64,000 nt of DNA from a virus. Position numbers and translations under genes: made by a program. The notes under the pieces were generated by a model, which saw nothing but the letters and a program-made list of their open reading frames with translations, was not told where the DNA came from and made no database searches. Shown piece by piece: positions 58,919 through 64,000 of this stretch (position 1 is the first letter of the stretch; every line of letters starts with the position of its first letter). The stretch lies in the IMG/VR virus record IMGVR_UViG_3300031603_000001, positions 62,001-126,000 of that record; one strand, 5' to 3'.

Positions 58919-59340
58919 ATAACAGTACCTATTAAAATAGTAATACCAATTACTACGAATGCCCAGATCTTTTTACCAGTAAACCATGGGATGTTGTAGC
59001 CAAGTATGTGCCACTTCCATCCAGTTTCTTTGTACATAGTAAGACTACATACATAATTCAAACTAGCTTCGTATAAGAATAATCCGATAAACCATGCTCC
59101 GATACCAGGCCAAAAGGCCGATGGCCCTATTAACATGGCGAGCATTACCGCTCCCCAGATGCCAACGTTTTCGAGTATTCTCCAAGCATGATAATCCATC
59201 AAACCATTATGCGCAGCGTTTGGATGAATCAACTTATTGAACAGTCTTTGTTTCTGACCTGCCCAGGTATAGCCTTCGGTAACTCCTTCAGCTAACCAGT
59301 ACAGTATTACTGCTAATATAAACGATATCATTAATATCAT
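58915..59340 (-). CDS. multi-span membrane protein
   Basis: 141 residues from the ATG at 59340 (AAGGA five bases upstream). Hydrophobic segments at about 3-20, 50-68, 70-90 and 120-139 suggest four helices; E-G-V-T-E-G-Y-T-W-A-G-Q lies in a loop. Function unknown. Confidence 0.55.
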   Translation of the reverse strand: MILMISFILAVILYWLAEGVTEGYTWAGQKQRLFNKLIHPNAAHNGLMDYHAWRILENVGIWGAVMLAMLIGPSAFWPGIGAWFIGLFLYEASLNYVCSLTMYKETGWKWHILGYNIPWFTGKKIWAFVVIGITILIGTVI

Positions 59341-59370
59341 ATACATTTCCTTATTTTGATATAACGTTAG

Positions 59371-59423
59371 TACCGAGAACAGGAGTCGAACCTGCATAGG
59401 AGTTACCCCACTGGATCCTCAGT
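59371..59423 (-). other. 53-nt minimal tRNA-like sequence
   Basis: Acceptor ACTGAGG/TCTCGGT (pairs with two G-T) and T arm GCAGG-TTCGACT-CCTGT are present, but D arm and anticodon arm are replaced by about 20 nt that can form GGGG-TAA-CTCC. It lies six bases from the tRNA-Leu gene. Confidence 0.5.
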
Positions 59424-59428
59424 ATATG

Positions 59429-59509
59429 TACCACTGGAGGGAGTCGAACCCCCACGCACTTAGCACTGCGCCCTAAACGCAGCGTGTCTACCAGTTTCAC
59501 CACAGTGGC
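59429..59509 (-). tRNA. tRNA-Leu (UAG)
   Basis: Class II tRNA: acceptor GCCACTG/CAGTGGT, anticodon stem CTGCG/CGCAG with loop TTTAGGG (anticodon TAG), a long variable arm and T arm GGGGG-TTCGACT-CCCTC. CCA is not encoded. Confidence 0.9.
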
Positions 59510-59517
59510 ATATTAAC

Positions 59518-59655
59518 TATACGGGTCCGATTTGATACGGACACCCACTTTTACCTCCGCCCGACGAATACACGTCTTTGCTACTGTTTTCACTATTAGT
59601 CCCTTCATAGGGAACATCCTGCTTCTGCCAGTTTGGGGCTCTCGGTCACCGCGGC
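59518..59655 (-). other. degenerate tRNA-like segment
   Basis: A D-arm stretch (AAACTGGCAGAAGCAGGATGT) resembles that of the tRNA-like sequence at 54774, followed by a GTTCCCT/AGGGAC hairpin in place of the anticodon arm and, 60 nt on, an extended T-arm-like hairpin with TATCAAAT loop (59523-59546). Acceptor pairing is not recognisable. Confidence 0.3.
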
Positions 59656-59776
59656 TAGACGTATCATAGAGCAACTATGAATTGCGCTACTTAAATCTGT
59701 GGGCTCACAAGCCATGAGAGGGGTTACTTACCGCACGGCCAGCCGGCCTAACGCTTACCCAACCATATGTTAATTC
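59656..59776. other. spacer without recognised feature
   Basis: No supported gene. Contains several GC-rich inverted repeats (GGCCGGC near 59740) but no clear terminator. Confidence 0.4.
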
Positions 59777-59995
59777 TTATTGATAATACAAAGCATCATA
59801 CTTTGATATATTCAAACTAAATCCAAGTACATCGTGGAAAAACCTACACGCACTACTAAATGGTGGCAACCCGGGATACATCCCATCCGTATCCAGTGCC
59901 TGGCTGACATCCGTCGTCCAGTACACGTGTAACTTATCAATAGTATCATTATGTATGAAGTATTTCATGTCGTACCAAATCTTATAGGCTTTCAT
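59777..59995 (-). CDS. unrecognised small protein
   Basis: 72 residues, GGAGAG two bases before the ATG. Tyr/Trp-rich. An eight-pair hairpin (GTCATCCT/AGGATGAC, 60016-60036) lies just upstream. Function unknown. Confidence 0.5.
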   Translation of the reverse strand: MKAYKIWYDMKYFIHNDTIDKLHVYWTTDVSQALDTDGMYPGLPPFSSACRFFHDVLGFSLNISKYDALYYQ

Positions 59996-60071
59996 TACTC
60001 TCCGTAGTACTGCCAGTCATCCTGTTTTAGGATGACGGGCAATCACTTTATATGCTATTATTTCATGTATG

Positions 60072-60148
60072 TGCCGTAAAATGGATTCGAACTCACATAC
60101 TCCCGTTTTGCACGCGGACGCCTGCCCAATCCAGCCATCTAGACAGAT
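60072..60148 (-). other. degenerate tRNA-Cys-like sequence
   Basis: D arm GCT/GGC and an anticodon loop GTGCAAA (anticodon GCA) on stem TCCGC/ACGGG with one mismatch; the T loop TTCGAAT is present but its stem and the acceptor stem do not pair. Probably a decayed tRNA. Confidence 0.4.
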
Positions 60149-60166
60149 TTCATAGATCCTGGTCTA

Positions 60167-60772
60167 TTAGTATGTATCTCCGAAACAAATAGTGATATCC
60201 TCGTTCAACATGTCCAGGACTTTAGAACCGCCCTTGACAAAGATCTCTGATAAATCACTTCTCATATGCCAAACATTTAGTATACGATTCATTATAAGTA
60301 AGCGAGCCGTAGCGTCAGACGTAGCTATAGCTTTGGTAGCTAACTCAAGTAAAGGACTAAGACCATAGTCAGATATAAATACCTGACGATCAAAATCATA
60401 AAACTGGAAACATTGAGGATCATACCACGCATCGTGCCAGTCCTCTACTTGTTTCGAAGTTAAATTAAAGTATTCCTCGGGATTAGTTTGAGTATGGCCA
60501 GCTAGTATAGTATTAGCATTGAGTTTAGCTATATTCCACAAAGACCTCTCGATAACCTTATGGACTTGTTTCTCATGACCATGCTGTAACACACCTACGT
60601 ATGAATACTGACGGAACAATCTTTGCAGAATCAAAGGATTTACAGGCCTCATTGGCATGTAACTCTTCTCTAATACTTTCTCCCGCAGTGCTTCCTTAAT
60701 AGGTTCTTCATATTGCTCGATCCAATCCCACATCGCATCATGATTCACGATGCTTGATGATAACTTCTTCAC
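60167..60772 (-). CDS. unrecognised helical protein, GTG start
   Basis: 201 residues from a GTG overlapping a TAG (TAGTG at 60770-60774). Mainly helical with Trp and His (E-D-W-H-D-A-W-Y-D). No family recognised. Confidence 0.55.
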   Translation of the reverse strand: MKKLSSSIVNHDAMWDWIEQYEEPIKEALREKVLEKSYMPMRPVNPLILQRLFRQYSYVGVLQHGHEKQVHKVIERSLWNIAKLNANTILAGHTQTNPEEYFNLTSKQVEDWHDAWYDPQCFQFYDFDRQVFISDYGLSPLLELATKAIATSDATARLLIMNRILNVWHMRSDLSEIFVKGGSKVLDMLNEDITICFGDTY

Positions 60773-60902
60773 TAATAAGATACGCTATGACCTCGTCGTT
60801 TCTCTATCACTACATGTGATATAAACCAGATTAGCATTGAGATTAACCCCATAATAAGTCATGTTTGGACTTTTTGTATGAGGGTTAAATGTGACAGATT
60901 TA
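60773..60902 (-). other. gap with possible micro-ORFs
   Basis: Three short ORFs could fill the gap: 15 codons starting at 60905 (ATGA overlap with the gene upstream), 25 codons overlapping its TGA, and 26 codons from 60852 whose TAG overlaps the next GTG (start M-G-L-I-S-M-L-I-W-F). None has a convincing Shine-Dalgarno. Confidence 0.3.
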
Positions 60903-61163
60903 TCATGCTTCGCCTGCCTCTTCGAGTTCTTCTTGATTAAAGTTCCAGAGCTTTTTCTTCATATCCTGAAGTCTACCCTGAGCTACGTGTTCCTCCGTAT
61001 AAGGTTCTCTGCTAGCGCGTAGTTCGTCGAGCTTTTCCTTAGTAGGATCAACGAAGTCAGCTCTAACTGAGGTTATTCCTACGTAATAACCACATGTTAT
61101 TGAACAACATAAGTAATCTTCTACTGCTCTAAAGCAGTCTTTAGTTATACATTTATATTCCAT
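60903..61163 (-). CDS. small Cys-rich protein next to tRNA-Asp
   Basis: 86 residues from the ATG at 61163, three bases past the tRNA-Asp 3' end; an earlier ATG lies inside the tRNA. C-I-T-K-D-C and C-C-S-I-T-C could bind zinc. The C-terminus is acidic and helical. Function unknown. Confidence 0.5.
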   Translation of the reverse strand: MEYKCITKDCFRAVEDYLCCSITCGYYVGITSVRADFVDPTKEKLDELRASREPYTEEHVAQGRLQDMKKKLWNFNQEELEEAGEA

Positions 61164-61165
61164 AG

Positions 61166-61241
61166 CGGGGCGTACGAGATTTGAACTCGTGGTTTCTACC
61201 TTGACAAGGTAGTGCATTAAGCCGGATTATGCTAACGTCCC
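61166..61241 (-). tRNA. tRNA-Asp (GUC), first copy
   Basis: Acceptor GGGACGT/ACGCCCC (one A-C mismatch at the fourth pair), D arm GCAT/ATGC, anticodon stem CTACC/GGTAG with loop TTGTCAA (GTC), T arm ACGAG-TTCAAAT-CTCGT, discriminator G. CCA not encoded. Confidence 0.85.
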
Positions 61242-61246
61242 TTAAA

Positions 61247-61456
61247 TCATACACTATTGAGTTTGTCCATCTGGAGCTTACTCCATCTAGACATGTACTC
61301 ATTTATATCAAGCGTCTCTGCTGGATCTTCCTCAGGCTGAGTAATAGCCCAGGGATCAAACACAGAGGTACCTACTTGTTCCAATGTAATTGGATTTGCA
61401 GGAAAACACATGAGGTCTATTTTAATAACCTTAACGAGATCTTTATACCTCGACAT
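61247..61456 (-). CDS. unrecognised small protein
   Basis: 69 residues from the ATG at 61456 (GAGG nine bases upstream, 14-bp overlap with the gene before). Pro/Asp/Glu-rich middle. Function unknown. Confidence 0.5.
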   Translation of the reverse strand: MSRYKDLVKVIKIDLMCFPANPITLEQVGTSVFDPWAITQPEEDPAETLDINEYMSRWSKLQMDKLNSV

Positions 61457-62147
61457 GATGTAATTCCTCTTTACCTTCACGTATTACACGAATACTCAGT
61501 GCACGTGCATGTTTGACCTTCTCATCGTCGTACCAACCGCGGTTATCATAACCTAGGTATGCGTACAACGGACCGTTACGGTCGTAAAGCTCATCATCAA
61601 TGGCTTCAATCTGGCGCCATATGACTTCATCAGATATACGGTAATGTGTTACCATATAAGGTTGAATCTTAAGTGCAAATCTCCATTGCTTATCTATTAT
61701 CCAGCGATGGGTAATACCAAAACGTTTAGAATGACTATACGATTTGAAGAAATACTTCTTTAAATGTTCAGGTACTTTATTGTAATCACGTTGTGATAGA
61801 GATTTGAGTACTTGAATAGTGTTAGTCTTAGTCTTAGGACGATTACGATAATGACGTCTGAACTTACTTCCCTTTACAGGTTTGATATGAGTAAAGCTTT
61901 TATCCCGACTGTACGTAGTGTGATTCACATACTTAAGTAGCTCTGTAAAGATAGCCGCCTGGCTGCTGCGTAGAACATCGTCCCGTACAACAAAGAACCG
62001 TTCGTACCCAACTTGTTCTGGTTTGTCTAGAATAATCCAATGTATGGATTTACTGTATTCTTTACGTAAGACTTTCTCGTTCTGCCGTAGGGTGTTAACT
62101 CTTGCTTCACGACTCTTATGAGTAGCTTGCCGTTCTAGCCTACCCAT
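61443..62147 (-). CDS. unrecognised strongly basic protein
   Basis: 234 residues, Arg/Lys/His-rich (K-F-R-R-H-Y-R-N-R-P-K-T-K) with Tyr-rich C-terminal half. Likely nucleic-acid binding; overlaps its upstream neighbour by one base. No family recognised. Confidence 0.55.
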   Translation of the reverse strand: MGRLERQATHKSREARVNTLRQNEKVLRKEYSKSIHWIILDKPEQVGYERFFVVRDDVLRSSQAAIFTELLKYVNHTTYSRDKSFTHIKPVKGSKFRRHYRNRPKTKTNTIQVLKSLSQRDYNKVPEHLKKYFFKSYSHSKRFGITHRWIIDKQWRFALKIQPYMVTHYRISDEVIWRQIEAIDDELYDRNGPLYAYLGYDNRGWYDDEKVKHARALSIRVIREGKEELHHVEV

Positions 62148-62404
62148 TAAGCTGCAATCTTTATAATACGAGGCCAGCCTTCGGCTTCTGTATTTGATTT
62201 ATTATCAACTACAGCTAAGGGTCCCTTCCGTCGCCAGAAGCGAGCAGGCGTATGTGCATCGCCCTCTCTATGCCAATATTTGCCTATACCACTAAGTTCT
62301 ACTTCTAATCCAAATTGAGTTTGTTCCTCTGCTTCGTTGAACGCAGCAATGGTGAATTCTGTAAACTGAACCTTACCATTCCTATCTTTATGAATTACTG
62401 GCAT
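62147..62404 (-). CDS. unrecognised small protein
   Basis: 85 residues from the ATG at 62404 (GAGG five bases upstream). Alpha/beta with W-P-R-I-I-K near the end. Function unknown. Confidence 0.5.
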   Translation of the reverse strand: MPVIHKDRNGKVQFTEFTIAAFNEAEEQTQFGLEVELSGIGKYWHREGDAHTPARFWRRKGPLAVVDNKSNTEAEGWPRIIKIAA

Positions 62405-62500
62405 AATATCCTCTATAGTTTTAGACTCCGGAGGGCATCGAATCTCCATACAATTAAGCGACGACGTTTAAAGCCGTTGCGTCTACTTATACAATAATTA

Positions 62501-62538
62501 TATGCAGATTGAGTCCTAACTAGGTCTCAATCTGCATA
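62501..62538. repeat. 38-bp near-perfect palindrome
   Basis: TATGCAGATTGAG and its complement flank TCCTAACTAGGT, which itself has CCTA/TAGG arms. Thirteen outer pairs plus four inner. One arm recurs at 63317-63329, three bases upstream of tRNA-Arg. Possible RNA processing or recombination site. Confidence 0.7.
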
Positions 62539-62575
62539 ATTCTTATCCGAAGACTGATTGACCTTCTAGGTTCGT
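62530..62575. repeat. copy 1 of a 40-bp imperfect repeat in the tRNA region
   Basis: The block ATCTGCATA ... TTATC ... GACTGATTGACCTTCT is repeated at about 63479-63515 as ATCTGCATA ... TTATC ... GACTGGTTGACCTTTT, about 75 percent identical. Both copies are intergenic and read into tRNA genes on the minus strand. Confidence 0.6.
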
Positions 62576-62793
62576 GTCTCCGGCATCTGAAGCCATGTAA
62601 CGAGTGACATAGCCCATTTGTACTCTTCCCAGCAACAATAGTTCCATACACTCTCACTATTGTGATTTGGTATGTATCTATTTATAGCGGTAAGGTATTT
62701 GTATAATATAGATTTAGAATGCGGGTCGACACCCGGGCGACTAGGGTTGCTGGAATTGGGTGTAGTCCTCACCAGCGTTGTCTTACCGGTCAT
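62566..62793 (-). CDS. doubtful 75-residue ORF
   Basis: Product begins M-T-G-K-T-T-L-V-R-T-T. GGGA touches the ATG, too close for a good ribosome site. It lies inside a tRNA and repeat region, so it may be spurious. Confidence 0.2.
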   Translation of the reverse strand: MTGKTTLVRTTPNSSNPSRPGVDPHSKSILYKYLTAINRYIPNHNSESVWNYCCWEEYKWAMSLVTWLQMPETRT

Positions 62794-62994
62794 TCCCTTT
62801 TCAGGGACAGTGAGCGGCGTGCATGTTTATACCGTATCTCCTTAGGATGGTGTCATTCGAGGCTACCCTCTTCCTACACTCAGTGCTAAGCACGATCCTA
62901 AATCTATAAAGGTCAGTACGAATGATTCGTGAACAGGCTCATTCAGGCCTTTATACGGCTGATCCATCAGTGTGTACTATCACGATGGGCCCAG
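62794..62994 (-). other. structured spacer before tRNA-Asp
   Basis: No gene supported. TATAAAGG/CCTTTATA (62905-62912 and 62948-62955) encloses an inner ACGAA/TTCGT hairpin, so the RNA here is probably folded. Confidence 0.4.
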
Positions 62995-63066
62995 CGGGGC
63001 GGACGGGGCTCGAACCCGTAACTTCCAGGTTGACAACCTGGTGCTCTACCATTGAACTACCGCCCC
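62995..63066 (-). tRNA. tRNA-Asp (GUC), second copy
   Basis: Perfect acceptor GGGGCGG/CCGCCCC, D arm GTTC/GAGC, anticodon stem CCAGG/CCTGG with loop TTGTCAA (GTC), T arm ACGGG-TTCGAGC-CCCGT, discriminator G. CCA not encoded. Confidence 0.95.
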
Positions 63067-63100
63067 AGATCTAGTGATTTTGTCACGGGGTCAAACATAT

Positions 63101-63231
63101 TATGAGCGACCGGATTCGAACTGGCGCACCTAGCTTAGATTATAGTGTGAGGTAGGTACCGTAATTCACACCTCTTACTAGTATATGACCGGGATTATGT
63201 TCCCGCGCTCTACCAATTGAGCTACACTCAC
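63101..63231 (-). other. tRNA-Met-like sequence with about 60-nt insertion in the variable region
   Basis: Acceptor GTGAGTG/CGCTCAT, D arm GCTC/GAGC, anticodon stem CGGGA/TCCCG with a six-base loop ACATAA (CAT in a shortened loop), then about 60 extra bases containing a GTGTGA/TCACAC hairpin, then a T arm GCCAG-TTCGAAT-CCGGT with one mismatch. Confidence 0.5.
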
Positions 63232-63238
63232 AATTTTG

Positions 63239-63313
63239 TACGCCAGGTAGGAATTGAACCCACGACCTTCCCGTCCGTAGCGGGGCACTCTATCCAGACT
63301 GAGCTACTGGCGC
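63239..63313 (-). tRNA. tRNA-Arg (ACG)
   Basis: Acceptor GCGCCAG/CTGGCGT, D arm GCTC/GAGT, anticodon arm loop CTACGGA (ACG) on stem CCCCG/CGGGA, T arm GTGGG-TTCAATT-CCTAC. CCA not encoded. Confidence 0.9.
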
Positions 63314-63526
63314 ATATATGCAGATTGAGATTTAGTTTGGACTTGCTCCAGGCAGCGGCACTGGTGTTACCCACTTCTGCTACCCTTGGCGTACCTTGTT
63401 ACATTCTGGATAGTTAACATCCCCAGAGCTACAATGATCGTGATCTCGGTTTTCCCGTGCTTACGACACTTATACCTATATCTGCATAGTTTTATCTAAT
63501 TGACTGGTTGACCTTTTACTTAAAAG
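63314..63526. repeat. tRNA-region spacer with repeat copies and hairpin
   Basis: Holds a copy of the palindrome arm at 63317-63329, copy 2 of the 40-bp repeat at about 63479-63515, and a perfect GACCTTTT-ACTT-AAAAGGTC hairpin at 63510-63529. No gene supported. Confidence 0.5.
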
Positions 63527-63529
63527 GTC

Positions 63530-63650
63530 ACTAGAGGGAGGGTTTGAACCTCCCCACCCACCAAACGTCTAGGCATGCCACCTTTGGTGAATTAACGTAA
63601 CAAGAGCTGCGTGTGCTTTGCAAATGCGATGCAGCCTGTCTGTCCAAGCG
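63530..63650 (-). other. tRNA-like T-arm remnant
   Basis: A good T arm GGAGG-TTCAAAC-CCTCC (63537-63553) is preceded on the minus strand by hairpins (CACC/GGTG, GCTGC/GCAGC) that do not form D or anticodon arms. Acceptor partner not found. Probably a decayed tRNA. Confidence 0.35.
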
Positions 63651-63652
63651 CG

Positions 63653-63725
63653 TGGACCACCGGGGGCTCGAACCCCGAACCTCCGCCTTGCAAGGGCGGC
63701 GCTCTCCCAATTGAGCTAGTGGCCC
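63653..63725 (-). tRNA. tRNA-Ala (UGC)
   Basis: Acceptor GGGCCAC/GTGGTCC, D arm GCTC/GAGC, anticodon stem CCGCC/GGCGG with loop CTTGCAA (TGC), T arm CGGGG-TTCGAGC-CCCCG, discriminator A. CCA not encoded. Confidence 0.95.
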
Positions 63726-63813
63726 AAATAATGCCAGAGCAACTTAGGATATCGATAGACTTCTGTATGGCCATACATATGCCGTACATCCTTCACGCAT
63801 TCTGGCAACGATT

Positions 63814-63963
63814 TTACTGCTCTACTACCCGAAACAATCTGTTTGCTCTAATGGTAGTAGTTCTTTGAGTAGTCTTCTTAAGTTCAACATTGTTTTCGTA
63901 AATAGAAGCATACGTTGACAGTACTTCTAACCTAACTGTCTTCTTTATACTATCTGCTGACAT
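63814..63963 (-). CDS. 49-residue basic protein
   Basis: GGGAG four bases before the ATG. Starts M-S-A-D-S-I-K-K-T-V-R-L, ends in a basic helix (T-T-I-R-A-N-R-L-F-R-V-V-E-Q). It is the first gene seen upstream of the tRNA cluster; function unknown. Confidence 0.6.
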   Translation of the reverse strand: MSADSIKKTVRLEVLSTYASIYENNVELKKTTQRTTTIRANRLFRVVEQ

Positions 63964-64000
63964 GGATCTCCCAAGTAAATTATGGGTAACCCCATTTGTA

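Noticed and set aside
58915-59397. Membrane protein starting at 59397
   Set aside because: That start lies in the tRNA-like sequence; the ATG at 59340 has AAGGA at proper spacing.
1-64000. CRISPR array, insertion sequence or integrase/attachment site
   Set aside because: No regularly spaced repeats, transposase or integrase motifs were seen in the window.

Overview
The window is part of a large tailed double-stranded DNA bacteriophage genome. The evidence is a nearly gap-free set of overlapping genes, a virion-type module on one strand facing a long replication and metabolism module on the other, a phage-style DNA polymerase, primase, clamp-loader and recombination set, and a tRNA cluster. 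Shine-Dalgarno sites (GGAG, AGGAGG), lipobox-bearing small proteins and TAATG/ATGA start-stop overlaps fit a bacterial virus. I cannot name the host or the phage genus from the sequence alone.

Layout. Positions 1-6766 run rightward: a truncated structural protein, then beta-rich or coiled-coil virion-type proteins, a PD-(D/E)XK nuclease and a zinc-ribbon protein. Positions 6767-6944 are a convergent junction with direct repeats and two terminators that read leftward. Everything from 6945 to the right edge reads leftward. 6945-14106 holds small unrecognised proteins (membrane, zinc-ribbon, disordered). 14087-23177 holds a Cas4/RecB-like nuclease, a metallopeptidase-VWA protein with its MoxR-type AAA+ partner, a DnaX-like clamp loader, a RecD2-type helicase and an acidic zinc-ribbon protein. 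23192-28361 holds a B12-dependent ribonucleotide reductase, a Rad52-type annealing protein, a dNMP kinase, and a ThiF/E1-like enzyme preceded by a ThiS-like protein ending in Gly-Gly. 28453-38834 holds an 850-residue orphan, a DnaG-type primase, a sigma factor, a UDG-exonuclease-PolA fusion, a Whirly-like ssDNA-binding protein and a WGR-DNA ligase. 38844-54566 holds a triplicated small gene, a RecA-family recombinase, a DEDDh exonuclease, a nucleotidyltransferase, ThyX, a HAD phosphatase, a deoxyribosyltransferase, a GroES-like protein, two different junction nucleases, a possible sliding clamp and a 3D-domain wall protein. 54600-63730 mixes small genes with tRNA genes, and includes a Thg1-like reverse polymerase and a MazG-like pyrophosphatase.

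The genes together supply a nearly complete replisome (polymerase, primase, clamp loader, probable clamp, ssDNA-binding protein, ligase), nucleotide supply (NrdJ, ThyX, dNMP kinase, MazG-like), recombination and junction resolution (RecA, Rad52-like, RecD2, RuvC-like, Hjc-like), own transcription (sigma factor) and RNA maintenance (Thg1-like, nucleotidyltransferase, tRNAs).

Most unusual content: (i) the adjacent ThiS-like/ThiF-like pair, a candidate phage ubiquitin-like modification system with its own repeat-bearing upstream region; (ii) a tRNA cluster in which five genes look normal while eight or nine tRNA-like sequences have anticodon arms that are expanded into long hairpins, cut to 3-5 nt loops, or otherwise broken, in a genome that also carries a Thg1-type tRNA repair enzyme; (iii) a Whirly-like protein; (iv) a polymerase carrying a UDG-like domain with Fe-S cysteines but a lost active-site motif. 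Several genes under about 60 codons that are tied to their neighbours by start-stop overlaps are also listed.
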